This document shows, one piece after another, positions 1 to 11,829 of a DNA stretch of 64,000 nucleotides; positions within the stretch are counted from its first letter, which is position 1, and every line of letters starts with the position of its first letter. The notes under the pieces were generated by a model, which did no database searches, was not told the origin of the DNA, and saw only the letters and a list, made by a program, of their open reading frames with translations. The position numbers and the translations under genes were made by a program. The DNA is from Plotosus lineatus (lineage: Eukaryota > Chordata > Actinopteri > Siluriformes > Plotosidae): NCBI GenBank assembly GCA_024760905.1, contig CM045735.1, forward strand, positions 2,962,161 to 3,026,160, in the 5' to 3' direction.

Positions 1-460
1 CTAAAGCAGCAAACATAAAACCTGTGGACTTGATATTAAGACAAACATCGCTGTGTGTGCACAAGAAATGTTTAAGGAACATCTTGGTCGTCAGCCATGA
101 CTTTCTGGAATCGCTGTCCGCAGAAAAAAATGTGCGATACACCGATAGATTCGGAGATCGGCATCACTTTTCATGACCTTTTTATTACAAAACCCCAGCG
201 TTTACCTTGGACCGGTACGGACGAACATGACCGTGCGTGCTCGCAAAAACAAGCAACAGATTGTTTAGCTCAAGTATCAGGAATAATCTTTTCTTTTTCA
301 ATGATTTAAAATGGGTCGGAGTAAAACAAAGCACCTGGCTGAGGAGACCAGATTCTCAGCATTTGTCCTTGAATGGACAAACATCTTCCAAACCCAAACA
401 TCTCCATTTTTTTAAATCATCTTTCCCAGGTGTCTCGTACAATTATATATTACACATACA
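1..460. other. Apparently unique DNA, no gene seen
   Basis: No conserved protein, RNA gene or recognised repeat. The short open frames here have no family features. Confidence 0.5.
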
Positions 461-573
<113 letters not shown>

Positions 574-639
574 TCTGAGTAGATCCTTCCGTAGGAGAGT
601 GCTCAATACTTTTTGGTGGAGCAAATAATAAAAATGAAA

Positions 640-743
640 AGTACAGGACAAAGACTTTCTATTGAAACTCCCTTTATCACTACAGATCTGTTTTGAGGGG
701 TGAAACCATCCTCTCTCTTCAGGTGATTATAGAAGAATATATA

Positions 744-812
<69 letters not shown>

Positions 813-867
813 CTATAATCCTCTCTCTTCAGGTGATTATAGAAGAATCTATAATTCTATATATAGA

Positions 868-918
<51 letters not shown>

Positions 919-1017
919 ATTCTATAATCACCTGAAGAGAGAGGATGGTTTCACCACCCCTCGAAACAGATCTGTAGTGATAAAGGGAGTTTCAATAGAA
1001 AGTCTTTGTCCTGTCCT
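640..1017. repeat. Foldback element with ~100 bp inverted arms around AT/GA repeats
   Basis: The left arm (about 643-745) and right arm (about 917-1013) are near-perfect reverse complements, from acaggacaaagactttct inward to gattatagaagaat. Between them are (TA)n, a direct repeat of the inner arm end (about 818-860), more TA repeat and (GA)n. TA/GA and TA/TG microsatellites flank both sides. It could be a MITE-like foldback or a replication-slippage product. Confidence 0.8.
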
Positions 1018-1022
1018 TTTAT

Positions 1023-1024
1023 TT

Positions 1025-1079
<55 letters not shown>

Positions 1080-1080
1080 T
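1023..1080. repeat. (TA)n(TG)n microsatellite
   Basis: A compound dinucleotide run between the foldback element and a SINE-A copy. Confidence 0.9.
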
Positions 1081-1110
1081 ATATATAAACACTGTACGTA
1101 GCATGTGTAG

Positions 1111-1460
1111 GGGGCAGTGGTGGTCTAGTGGTATAGGGCGCTGGATCGCTGATCCAAAGGTTGGGGGTTCGAGTCCCACTCTCTACAAGGTTGTCATTGT
1201 CCCCCCCAGTACGGCTAACTGGGTTATCAAAGGCGGGCCATGTCTGTCACTGTCTATGGTGAGAGGTTGATGTAAAAGAACCATTGCTGACTTTTGTAAA
1301 GAGGAGCTGCAAAGTCGTCAGCGTGTTTCTGTCCCTTGCTAAAGGGTTGTGACAGGAAGGACATCCGACGAAAAAAAAAAACCCTCTGCCAAATCAAACA
1401 TGCGAATCAGATGATTTGCTGTGGCGACTCCCGAGTAAAAGGGGAAAAGCCGAAAGGAAG
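1111..1460 (+). mobile_element. SINE-A, full length, RTE-type tail
   Basis: The tRNA-like head carries an A-box-like tggtctagtgg (1121-1131) and B box ggttcgagtcc (1166-1176). The common core (gttatcaaaggc, gtctatggtgagaggtt, gaaccattgctgac) and the tail ctgtggcgactcccgag ... ccgaaaggaag follow. The head would fold like a tRNA only loosely, and the copy is followed by its own body, so it is a SINE and not a tRNA gene. A degenerate target-site repeat (actgtacgta / actgtatgta) is possible. Confidence 0.85.
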
Positions 1461-1464
1461 ACAG

Positions 1465-3260
1465 ACTGTATGTATATATATGTGTGTGTTTATGTTTATA
1501 TATATATATATATATATTTCTGCTTGCTGTTCGTCCCTTTCTGTCTCAGCTAGTCAGAGGTGAAGACTATGTGGTCAATCACTTCCTGAGGAAATGTCTC
1601 CACTGCTCCTGGAGAGACTGTTATGGTAATCTGGCCGTGTTTAACGCTGCAGAATGTCTGTAGCCAAAGCGAGGAAATGCACCATGAAACGCAATAGCTT
1701 AGGGCAGGAAGCTTGGATCCAGTGAAGGAAGTGGCAGGAAGCAAACATGGCAAATACAGCATGTCTCGACTCCATCACACACACACACATACACACACCC
1801 CTCCCCAACATAGCCTCCATCAGTGACTGGGCTGGACCCAACCCAGTGGGGCAGCATCTTGTTTTCAGTAGGCGTCTCGTCTCTCCCAATTTTACAGCTG
1901 GACAGAGCATTTCAATGGAGGCACTGAAGCTATGGCTAGACAATAGACTGTTAGCAAAGCCAACACACCAATCCAGGATTTCCTGGCTTATGGTACAAAA
2001 AAAAAAAAAGAAAGGAAAAAAAAAAAAAAAAACTTTGCACAGTCACTGCACAATGAAAGGAGTGTTGTATTAGTCACAATCAGGGTCCTAGGATGTGCCA
2101 TGGCTTTGTTGTTTCTCGTTTGTGATTTCCCACATGTCCACTGCGGTTCCTCATTCCGTCGTCGCCATGACTGAAACCCAGTCGAACATTATCAGGACAT
2201 ACGTAGCAGGGAATAGATAGAAGAGTTCAATTTGTCCAGCTCTCGAACACAAAGGCAGGTTCGACCCGGAAAGCTCGCCCACCATATGCTCTTCGTCTCG
2301 CAACAGAAGTCATTGACAGCCTTGACCGATACCGTGCCAGCGTGCCTCGTTGACCTCCCTTTGGGGTACGTCTTGCCAGTGCCCCCTCCCCACCCCAGAT
2401 CGACTACCTATTTCAAAGACGCATCCCGACGGTCTGTAACGGAATAGCCTTGTATTCATTCGAACCTCCCGATCGCATCCGCATATGGAGCAGGCTGTTA
2501 TTTAATAGACCCATCCTCTGCATGTCACTTTAGTAATACGGACAGCACTTCCTCCTGAATCGCTCGTAATCAGTCGGCCTCCCTGCCAAATTCCCTCGGA
2601 ACACGCTCCATTAAAAACAGACGTCTGAACAGAACCCATTTCCATTCGAATGCACAAAAGCTCGGCTTGACACCGTCACAATTCCGCTGTTTTCGAAGTC
2701 TCTATTTAACCACAAGTAATTGGATGCTTCTCTGGACCCCGAGTTAAACAATCACTGCCAAACACTCGGTCCCGGGGGACCCGTGTTTGAATTTGTCAGC
2801 ATGCTAACCGTTTTAGTGGAAAACAGCTCATTTGCTTCGCGTACGCTCTCCACGGCTCTCCTCGTCTCTTTTATTCTTGGTCAGGTCTGGGTCACAGGGC
2901 TTCTGGTCACAGCAGTTAACAGTCGCTCGGGCGAATGCAGACATCCTTCCTGCCCATCGTCCGATTCCTTTTCCCCTTTCCTGTCACCCTGGGAAGAGGA
3001 TATAATCTTTGAAAGCAGTGCTGTAGGAGCTGGAGCTGCTTGAGCCTGATATTTGGGTGGTTCAGCAGATGGTTGTCGGACCGTTCAGGCCCGAATGGCT
3101 TTAAAAGTGTCCAACACAATGGGCCTTGTGAGAAGCTGAAGGCAGTGATTTTTTTTTTTTTTATAGCAGCAAACCAGCAATATGCCGTCTTTAAACCCTT
3201 TCAGGTTGAAATGCAAAAGTTTGGGTCAGGTAGAAGACACATTAAACATTACGGGCGAAG
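1465..3260. other. Apparently unique DNA, no gene seen
   Basis: Mixed-composition sequence with scattered CpGs near 2230-2480 and 2880-2960 and A-runs at 2000-2030. I found no conserved protein, splice pattern or known repeat. Poor conservation of the short open frames argues against coding. Confidence 0.45.
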
Positions 3261-3374
3261 GGGCGGCACAGTGATATAGTGATCATCACACCCACCTCAT
3301 CAAAAGAAGGTCCTGGGTTGAAGTTCTGGGCTCAGCAATGGTGTTTCTGTGTGGACCGTTTGAATGTGCTGCCT

Positions 3375-3525
3375 GTCTTCTTCTTCTTTTCCTTTGGGCT
3401 GTTCCCTTCAGGGGTCGCCACAGTGAATCCTCTGTCTCCATCTCACCCTATCCTCTGCATCTTCTCTTACACCAACTACCTTCATCTCCTCCTTCACCAC
3501 ATCCATAAATCTTCTCTTTGGTCAC
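3375..3525 (-). mobile_element. RTE LINE 3' end fragment inside SINE-C
   Basis: Reads, in reverse, the end of the RTE ORF and 3' tail (ggcgacccctgaagggaaca, then ccaaaggaaaagaagaag). The same end recurs at 4602, 30700, 32570, 55240 and 62940. Confidence 0.8.
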
Positions 3526-3600
3526 CTGTGCTTGTCTGAATTTCCTCTGGGTACTCTGGTTTCATCCACCAGTCCAAAGTTATGCACATGATGCGAAGTG

Positions 3601-3916
3601 AGGTAAGTCTATTGGGTTTTTACACCCGAGCCTAGTGGCTTAGCCTCGTGGCTCATCAGGCCGGTGCTTATCCCCGGTTTCCATAGCGTGAAGCGACCAG
3701 GAGTTCAACTCCCCCTGGATGGGACGCTAGTCCATCGCAGGTTACCTTCCCAGTATATTTTTACTGGTACCCATTTATACTGCTGGGTGAACAGAGGCAC
3801 ACTTTTGGTTGAGACCTTGTCCAGTGGTCTTAGCACAGTGAGGGTCTCGGTGGGATTCGAACTCACAACCTCCTGATCATGAGCGCAGCACCCTAACCAC
3901 TACGCCGCCAGCCCCA
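3601..3916 (-). mobile_element. SINE-B copy with 16-bp target-site duplication
   Basis: In the minus direction it has a tRNA-like head (ggttagggtgctgcgctcat, then ggttgtgagttcgaatccc) and a body with cagtataaatgggtaccagt and a tail tgtaaaaacccaatagact. It is flanked by cacatgatgcgaagtg (3585-3600) and cacatgatgctaagtg (3917-3932), a 15/16 duplication of SINE-C sequence. Confidence 0.88.
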
Positions 3917-4057
3917 CACATGATGCTAAGTGGTGGGTCCAAATTGTCCCTAGCTATGAATGTTATGTTGTGAGGCTCCAGCTTCCCTGCAACCCCGAGT
4001 CACTGGATGATTCAGACCTGCGTCTGAGAGACAATATCCATCAGTATGTTAGTACAG

Positions 4058-4350
4058 GGTGGTGGTGGTGGTGGCCTGGTGGTAAAGGTGCTGGATCACT
4101 GATCCTAAGGTCGGGGGTTCAAGTCCCAGTCTCATTGGGTTGTCACCGTCACTGGGGGGTGCACTAACCGGGTTATCAAAGGCCGGCCATGTCTCTCACT
4201 GTCTCTGGTGTGAGGTTCATGTAAAAGAACCACTGCTGACTTTCGACAACAGGAGCTGCATAGCCATCAGCGTGTTTCTGCCCTGCGATGGCCTGGCCAG
4301 CCGTCCCTGTGACCCTAATTAGGATTAAGCAGTTCAGAGAATGAATGAAT
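4058..4350 (+). mobile_element. SINE-A, full length, SINE-C-type tail
   Basis: Head ggtggcctggtggtaaaggt and B-box ggttcaagtcc lead into the SINE-A core, then into ccctgcgatggcctgg and gaccctaattaggattaag with a (gaat)n end. This is the alternative tail. Part of the tail is deleted. Confidence 0.8.
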
Positions 4351-4601
4351 GTTAAAACCGATGTTTGCAAACTTCTCACACAAATCACCGCAATAACATT
4401 TTATTCTCAAATTTGTCGTAATAGTTTTAAACTCTCTAAAACGGTCACGCATTCCACAAGAAGGTCACAGAGACGTCGTTTGTTTGCGAATTCCTAGTTT
4501 TACATTCCCAAGGAAAAGCGATAAGTTAAAGACTTCTACACAGAAAGCTTGAGACTTGCTTTTATCAGCCAGTTTTTTGTCATCATTCATATTTTATTCG
4601 T

Positions 4602-4733
4602 ATGGATGCGGTGAAGGCGGACATGAAGGTCGTTGGAGTAAGAGTAGAAGATGCAGAGGATAGGGAGAGATGGAGGCAGATCATTTGCTGTGGCGACCCC
4701 TGAAGGGAACAGCCGAAAGGAAAAGAAGAAGAT
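4602..4733 (+). mobile_element. RTE LINE 3' end fragment
   Basis: Encodes the last residues of the RTE ORF (read as [11 protein letters not shown] then RWRQIICCGDP) followed by the tail cagccgaaaggaaaagaaga. It is heavily 5' truncated. Confidence 0.85.
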
Positions 4734-4734
4734 T

Positions 4735-5415
4735 TTGTTCACGCTAATAATGCGAAAATAAAAATGCGACAGATTTATGACGGGACACTCGCTTTTTTTT
4801 TTTTTTTTTCGCCAAACATTTGAAAACCAATCACAAATAACTCGCAAATCAGTAGGAAATTGTTACACATCTTTTGTGTTTAGCTAATAGATATTTAGGC
4901 CACAAATATACGCTTCCATGTGGAGTCACAAATCATTTTGACAGAACTTTTAAAATTCACAAAGGAATCGATTTGCGTCAGTCGCTTTTCAGTCGCATCT
5001 GTCGTGTGGTCATCCCCTTACTGGTCAGTTAGCATTTAGCTAGGTGCACTGTGCACGATAATCTTTAGCGCCCAGAGAGACGGTTCACAGAAAATATCAT
5101 AAAGGGACAAACAGCTTATGAAGTCTCCTGAGGTATTCACGAGCTGCTCGCTGGAAAACACTTGTTCATCATGGATCAGAGGTACAAATGAAGACACCTT
5201 ATTCAAAGGTGGACAGTTCAGACATGGTGTCCCCCAGGATGGAATAAATAAAGCAGCAGCATCCAAAAAACACAATTTCAAAATGATGTAATGAGCTGGA
5301 TAAAAATCTCGTTTGTTCTGTTTGCACAGTGAACGCCCAGCTTTGTCCTCAGTCCATGCTAAAGACCTCAGACTGGGATTTCTCTGTACAGACCGAGCAA
5401 ACAAGATTAATAAGT
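4735..5415. other. Apparently unique DNA, no gene seen
   Basis: AT-rich non-coding sequence with a T-run at 4794-4809. No domain or repeat was recognised. Confidence 0.45.
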
Positions 5416-6369
5416 ACAGACAGGCCTCGAGTTACGAACGAGTTCAGTTTCTACGACACGCAAGTCGGTTTTTTACCTCTAAATACCTACGAAATCTCTA
5501 AATAACTATCCAAATACATGCCTTGTACTTCACATTCATGGGAAAACAGTACAGACAATTACAATAGACATTTCAATTAAAATGAAAATATAATGTAATA
5601 AAACATAGTAAAATAAATAAAAATAAAAACAAAGACACTGTACCCACCGTCACTGATGTCCTTGTCTTGCTTACTGGGAAGGGCGGAGTGATTATTGAGA
5701 GGTGGCTGGAGGAGGAGGAGGAGGTGGTGAGGCTGCGAGAGCTGCTGGGGAATCAGGATTATCCGATCAGGTGGTAGGGTCAGCAAGTGAAGGTACCGGT
5801 TCTACTGGCCTCTCCACCTTGTTGAAGTATTTAAAGATGTCCTTCTGAAAGGAAATTTTCCTCTTTTCCTCCCAGATCTCACGGTAGTACCGTACGCTAT
5901 CCATCACCCCCCCTTGAACCTTTCAAAATTGTTCCATATTGGGGTTCTCTGCCTTGAATCATGCCATAGCCTGTTCAAGAAGTGAAAACGCCTCAGTTAA
6001 GCCCTTGGTTGTGAAACGTTTTGATTCCGGAGGTTTCTCTGGATTCGTACTCTTCGATCATCTGCTTCTCCAACTCAGTCAGGTTCTCGGGTGATAGCTC
6101 TTTTCTTTTTTTTGTGGCCATGACGCGCAAACACAGACAACCTACACCATGATGCGCCTTGAGACAAAATGGACGATACTGATGACCGCGTAGCACCGCG
6201 TAGCTGTGTATTCATACGCACTCCGTGCCAAAAACGTGTTGTGGGAGCTTACAAGCAGAGCAGCGTAACTTCGAATCCTTCTCTATTTTCTTATGTACAT
6301 ATATTTAGTGGCATCATAAAGTCGAATCATCGTAAGTCGAGAACCACGCAAGTCGAGGACCGCCTGTCG
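5416..6369 (-). mobile_element. pogo/Tigger-like DNA transposon, decayed
   Basis: The ends are acaggcctcgagttacgaac on the left and aagtcgaggaccgcctgt on the right, imperfect inverted repeats of the Tigger style. The inside, read on the minus strand, keeps a transposase C-terminal region. Confidence 0.75.
5577..6125 (-). pseudogene. Tigger-type transposase C-terminal remnant
   Basis: Read with frame changes on the minus strand it gives LSPENLTELEKQMIEEYE, then a Trp/Glu-poor stretch, then RYYREIWEEKRKISFQKDIF and KYFNKVERPVEPVPS. This acidic linker and closing FFxKVE-like block resemble the end of TIGD1/Tigger transposases. It has in-frame stops and is not functional. Confidence 0.65.
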
Positions 6370-7345
6370 TTTTATTTGTGGCAGGACACGTTAATAAGTC
6401 TGATGTGTTTTCAATTTTTTGAATTTTGATTTAAATTAACTCGGTTTAAGTGAGCAAACAGTAAAAACAAAAAAAAAAAAAAAAAAAACGCACTGCACCA
6501 GAATTTGAAAAACACAGTTCAATTTCCCCTGCTGTTGATTTATAGACCCATCTCCAGGACCCACGGCCTTGATGTGACCGTTTTTTCATCATTCTTCGAC
6601 TATATCCCTTCCTCTATTTCTTCACAGAGAACAAATGCTGACAGATGCCATTACATGATTGGATACACACCGTAGACCTCTCTCCCAACCTTCAGATCAA
6701 ACGAGTGTTCTCTGGGTCTCCTGAATGTGAGGCTGTTCTCTGCCAAGCAGAGGTGCTGAATCTGGAGAACCACTCTCAACGCTGTAGTACAAGAACCGAC
6801 CAGATTGCGCTAAGCACCCTGAATGAAGGGTATTGTCCCGGATACTTGCAGGACAGCTTTCTTTTAGACAGCCTGCTTTCATTAGCTTTCCGTGTACAGG
6901 CCGTTGCCACAGATTCAACGGATCAAAGAGCAAGGAAAAGGCTCTGTAATGCAATAATGTGTGTCCACGGGGGAGCCGTTCTCTGGGAAAGTGCAATAGG
7001 TTAGAATATCAGTGAGATTTGCCAGTAGACCGTAACTGTTCACCTGTTGTCTGGTCCGGCTGGGCATTTGCAGAAGCAAATCCATCTCCACTTCCTTGGA
7101 CAATTATATGCTAGAAATGGTGTCCATATGTTGGTGGTCAGAGTGTGTGGAAGACACTTTCTGTTTCCACACTCACAAAAACTTTAAAAATGGATCCCTT
7201 TGAAACAGAAGGAGACTAATTATTATTAATAATAATAAAAGCTCAGTGTTTAAAAATTATACATATGATCTTTTTTAAAGCTTTTGTTAAGAGATGTCTA
7301 CAATTCTGTAATCAAAAGAATCTGGGAAAAATCTGGGAACTATTA
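6370..7345. other. Apparently unique DNA, no gene seen
   Basis: Contains an A-run at 6468-6488 and otherwise ordinary composition. The longest open frame (6645-7004) shows no recognisable domain and no good splice context. Confidence 0.4.
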
Positions 7346-7347
7346 TT

Positions 7348-8505
7348 AGCGGGGTACCTTGACTTGCGCATTTAATCCGTTCCGATGGCGAGCTCATAAG
7401 TCAAAATGTTTGTTAAATAAAACATAAATTCCCATCCGAAATAATAGGAAACCAATTAATTCATTCCAACCCCCTCACAAACTCATAACCTAACACAAAC
7501 ACGTATATGTCACCTAATATATTAAAGATAAACATGTAAAAACAATAAATATGTAATAATATTATAATAATAATACATGTATATTAACATTAATAATAAT
7601 TAATAAATCTTCCTTTCGGTCTTTTCCCTTTCTCAGGAGTCGCCACAGCGAATCCTCTGATTCGCACATTTGATTTGGCATGGGTTTTTTTTTTTACTTC
7701 AGATGCCCTTCCCGTCACAATCCTTTAGCGCAGGACAGAAACACGCTGACGGCTTTGCAGCTCCTCTTTACGAAAGTCAGCAATGGTTCTTTTACATCAA
7801 CCTCTCACCATAGACAGTGACAGACATGGCCGGCCTTTGATAACCCAGTTAGCTGCACTGGGGGTAATAATAATTAATAAATAATAATAAAACAAGAATA
7901 AACAATGTCAACTAACCCTTCCGATCATTGACTGTGGTGAAGATGTCACATGGACAGGCATGAGGTGGTGCATAACAGAGGAGGAGGAGAATTTTGTGAG
8001 TGTGCACACTATGAATGCCAGCGAGGAAAGGCTTGTTGTGAGCTCCCACAAGGCCAGTGGTTGTCAAATGATTCCCGAGGGGAGGGGGGTATGACCCTGG
8101 GGAACATGCCTTTTTGCCATATTGTACTAGAATTAAGTGTAATTGCGCATCCTCTACAGTAGGTGACAGTGGCAGTGGCCTATGGTGTAGGGAAAAAGCA
8201 CCGAGCACATGATATGAAGTGCAGTAAACACTATAGTTGTGCACTGGGGGGAGCATGCAAATTTTTTCCCTTCCTATAGGGGGCATTACAGAAAATAATT
8301 GAGAAGCCCTGCACACGGCATTCTCGGAGCGCGGAGGAATATACGCGGAAGAATACAAGGCGAATCAGCCCGAAAAAGCCATTTCTCCAGCAGAGCTCAT
8401 AAATCAAAATTTTTTTCTGGTTGGATGGGGAAGATATTTGGTGGATTGAAGCTCGTATCATGGAAAATTCGTTATAAAAGACACTCGTAAGTCAAGGTAC
8501 AACTG
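7348..8505 (-). mobile_element. MITE-M copy A, interrupted by SINE-A
   Basis: A non-autonomous DNA transposon bounded by ggtaccttgacttgcgcatt on the left and cgtaagtcaaggtacaactg on the right, followed by TA. The family consensus end is CAGTGGTACCTTGACTTACG. The interior has the family landmarks taattctagtaca and cataatagg-like blocks. SINE-A sits at 7609-7864. Confidence 0.85.
7609..7864 (-). mobile_element. Headless SINE-A inside MITE-M, with 18-bp TSD
   Basis: Starts at the RTE-type tail and ends at agttagctgcactgggg without any tRNA head. It is flanked by taataataattaataaat at 7591-7608 and 7865-7882, so it inserted in headless form. Confidence 0.88.
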
Positions 8506-9725
8506 TATATAATTTAAAACAGGAAATTATTTAGCAGTCAATATTAAAAAAAATTAGGAAGACTTCGAGGGCTGATTTATTTTATTCCAGCAAGACTCAC
8601 TGGTTTGAAAGAAATGAATAAAATAATAAAAATTCTTTAAGTTTTATTCAACATTCTTCTGAACATCAAATTCTTAATGGATGGGCTTGTTAGCTTAGTG
8701 TGGTGTTTTAGCACATTTCCTGTTACCACACACCACTTACAATGCAACCTGGCAACAAAGCCAAAAAAGGTCATATTAGGTAAAAGCAATAAATTAATGC
8801 ATAACTAATTTAAAAATATATATTAAAATACTGAAAATTTAAGAATATGTTAACTTCCATTCTAAATGTTGTTGTTTATGGAATAAGTCAGCTAGCATTC
8901 ACGGTAATGTTCATGTGTTCATGTTTCATTCACTTATTTTCATTCTCGTTCCATCAAAATTGCTCCAGATCTTCCCAAGTTCTCTCTCCTCGTCTGGCCT
9001 GATCATGTGACCGAGGTCCTGACAGGTGGCTGTTCAAGCTGCTTGTTCACAGGTTGAAGCACTTGCTTCTACCTCGACTGCTACGGATTAAACGCGTCCA
9101 TATGTCAGAAGAATTAGCGGTAATCTGCAGGAATTTTCAGATTGTACAGCGTTTTTGATCTGGTGGGAGAAAAGTAACATGAAACCCACAGCCACCTGCA
9201 GCCATGCCTGGACCTCAGGAAGTGGAGCGCGTGAGGCTTTTCTCCCAGCGCTTCGAGAGCGTTAATCCCTATTTAAGAGTCACATGAAGATATTTAGACT
9301 CCAGCCACTTTCATAGCAAAACCGGCAGCCATGTTCAGTTGTGCATTTATCCAGTCAGCTGGTCATGTGACAGCAGTGCCACAAAAATTCCAGTGATTTC
9401 AATGACTTTTACTGTGGCACCCAGACTGGCTGCTATTTCGATCGGAAACATCATGCCGATAAGAAAAGGTCAGAGGATAACAGCAAGACTGGTTTGAACA
9501 GACAAGAAGGTAATAACCACTCTGTACAACCGTGGTGTCTTTTTTTAAATTATTTTTAAAGGCATCTCAGAATGCTGTAACCACAAAGTGAACGGGCCAC
9601 GACACAAGAAGCCCACTTCAGGTTCTGTTCCTATTAGACAAGAACAGGAATCTGAGGCTGTACACTGTATCCCTGAGGTATACCTGATCCTGATACGGTC
9701 TTCTCATGCTGCGGCCCATCAATTT
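8506..9725. other. Apparently unique DNA, no gene seen
   Basis: AT-rich at 8510-8890, more balanced at 8900-9560. No gene or known repeat was recognised. Confidence 0.4.
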
Positions 9726-9998
9726 GGTGGCAGCCGTAGCTTAATGGTTAGCAAAGCGGCTTGGAGATCAAAAGGTTGCCGGTTCTATTCCTGAACCACT
9801 AGGAAAAAATTTGTGATTGTGTGTGGGGGGGAGTGAGGGGCACCTTCCCTTCCTCTACTTTCATATCTGAAGTCCCCTTGAGCAAGATACCCAACCCTCA
9901 CCTGCTCGCCGGTGTGGCAGTCGACTGCTCCGATTGTGCGTGTTCACTTTGGATGGGTTAAATGGAGTGGCAATGACTTCCCGCGTGGAATTAGTACA
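9726..9998 (+). mobile_element. SINE-D copy
   Basis: tRNA-like head ggcagccgtagcttaatggt with ggttgccggttctattcc, then the body ccccttgagcaagatacccaa and atgggttaaatggagtggca. This matches the widespread teleost SINE with a ggcagccgtggcctaatggt head. A second copy is at 41189. Confidence 0.8.
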
Positions 9999-10241
9999 GT
10001 ATCTCAAACAACCAAAATATTATAATAATTAAAAAAAATTACCCAAACTCGACAGCTGAATATTGTAAAAATGTCAACGGATGCTCGGTCAGATTTTTTC
10101 AACAGCAGCATGAATCCACGTATTAACCTTTCAGGCTGGTTGGGGTTGTGCAATGCTCTGGGGATGCCTTCTTGCTTCACTTTTGCTCCCTTAATTCTAT
10201 TCACACATCAATGAAATCCTCCAGCTTGTCTATATATCATG

Positions 10242-10589
10242 TCTGTCTTCCTTTCGGCTTGTTCCCCTTTTACTCGGGAGTCGCCACAGTGAATCATCTG
10301 ATTCGCACGTTTGATTTGGCAGAGGTTTTTACGTCGGATGCCCTTCCTGTCACAACCCTTTGTAGCAAGGGACAGAAACACGCTGACGACTTTGCAGCTC
10401 CTCTTTACGAAAGTCAGCAATGGTTCTTTTACATCAACCTCTCACCATAGACATTGAGAGACATGGTCCGCCTTTGATAACCCAGTTAGCTGCACTGGGG
10501 GGGACGGTGACAACCTTGTGGAGAGTGGGACTCGAACCCCCAACCTTGGGATCAGTGATCCAGCACCCTATACCACCACTGCCCCCCTC
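10242..10589 (-). mobile_element. SINE-A, full length, RTE-type tail, perfect 17-bp TSD
   Basis: Tail, core and tRNA head are complete on the minus strand. It is flanked by cttgtctatatatcatg at 10225-10241 and 10590-10606, identical copies, so it is a fairly young insertion. Confidence 0.92.
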
Positions 10590-10628
10590 CTTGTCTATAT
10601 ATCATGACTGGCTTAAATATTTAGTATA

Positions 10629-10860
10629 CAGTGGCACCTTGACTTACGAAATTAATCCATTCTGAGGGTGAAGGCATGGCATGAGGTGGTGCATAATAGA
10701 AGGAGGAGAATTTTGTGCATTTGCACGCTACAAATGCTAGCAAGGAAAGGGTCGTGGTGAGCTCCCACAAGGCCAGTGCTTTGCAAATGATTGCCCCCCC
10801 CCCCCCCCGGGGGGGGGGGTGTTTATGACCCTGGGGACCATACTTTTTTGCCACACTGCA
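10629..10860 (-). mobile_element. MITE-M copy B, truncated
   Basis: Begins TA + cagtggcaccttgacttacg and keeps the block down to gcactagaattaa. The other end is missing. A C-run/G-run (10795-10820) lies inside. A SINE-B head follows at once. Confidence 0.8.
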
Positions 10861-10861
10861 C

Positions 10862-10985
10862 TAGAATTAAGGCCTGGTGATGTAGTTGTTTGGGCGCTGT
10901 GCTCATGATCAGGATGTTGTGTGTTCAAGTCCCAGGGAGACCCTCACTGTGCTAAGACCCCTGGGTAAGATCTCAACCACATTGT
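10862..10985 (+). mobile_element. SINE-B head fragment
   Basis: tRNA-like head (gtagttgtttgggcgctgtg, gttcaagtccc) and the start of the body (accctcactgtgctaagacc, aagatctcaaccac), then lost. Confidence 0.7.
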
Positions 10986-10989
10986 TCAC

Positions 10990-11825
10990 GATTTCCAACA
11001 TCAATCTCTCTTTTGCACTTTGAGGTATGATCTACTGTATGAGGTTTTTTTTTTTTTGAATGCAACTTTTGCTCTATTTGATTATAACTACTTTTACATG
11101 ATTTTAGTATCAACATATGACATTAAGATTTTCAAGGAATGTTTGGACAGTCTCATGTGTCTCATTACATTATCCATCAGACAACAAACACTGATATAAC
11201 ATCTCACTTTCGACATCGGTACAACAAAAACATCGGCGTTAAAAGTCATTCACACGTTGTTTCCTGCTCCAGGCCGTTTCTATTCAGTTCATCTACAGAG
11301 CAAAGTGAACCTCAGCCACCAGGCAAACAAACGTTTGACCTCACCTTATCTCCAGCTCGGAATTTCACCGCCTGTTTGTTGGACGGCGTCAGTTCAACAT
11401 CCGATTCGTGGTTATGAAACTGCATCGCCACAACGAACATTTAGCAACGTGGAATAAATCTCGAGGGAGGTTACGCTTTCAGATATGATGTTTGAGTTGA
11501 AACCGAATGTGTAGGTCGTGGCGTGTTTGTTTTTAAAGGATAAACATTTCAAAGATATTGCAGAAACCTCAGGAGGAGGACGTTTGCTCATTTTGGAGAC
11601 TGAATCATGCTGAGCTCAACCACAGAGAAAAACATACGCAAGCAGCTGTGCGCTTATTTTGTTCACTTTTGCACATCTAATGAGCCTTAAAAAATCTTTT
11701 CAGACAGTTTGCTGACTAAAACCGGTTACCCAGAAATCCCTAAAAGTTATTCTTATACAACACAAGGTAGAAAATAAATTACAACTGCAAACCAATCAGA
11801 GTCCTCAGGAGATGACTGCCCAAGT
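10990..11825. other. Apparently unique DNA, no gene seen
   Basis: No recognised repeat or gene. The overlapping open frames at 11139-11457 have no conserved features. Confidence 0.4.
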
Positions 11826-11829
11826 CAGA

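Larger units (their letters stand above)
3261..4046 (+). mobile_element. SINE-C copy split by two later insertions
   Basis: The head gggcggcacagtgatatagt and ggtcctgggttgaag belong to the common teleost tRNA-derived SINE type whose body reads gtttcctccc-like and aaagttatgcac. The element is interrupted by an RTE 3' fragment (3375-3525) and by a SINE-B copy (3601-3916). The right end resumes at about 3933 with tggtgggtccaaattgtccc. Confidence 0.75.

Noticed and set aside
1111..1180. tRNA gene (A and B boxes, also at 4058, 10500, 13630, 26860, 35241, 57044)
   Set aside because: Each is joined to the same SINE body and many have target-site duplications. They are SINE heads, not tRNA genes.
6645..7004. 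119-residue open frame as a possible gene
   Set aside because: No domain, no conserved pattern and no promoter or splice context; the opposite strand is open over the same span.
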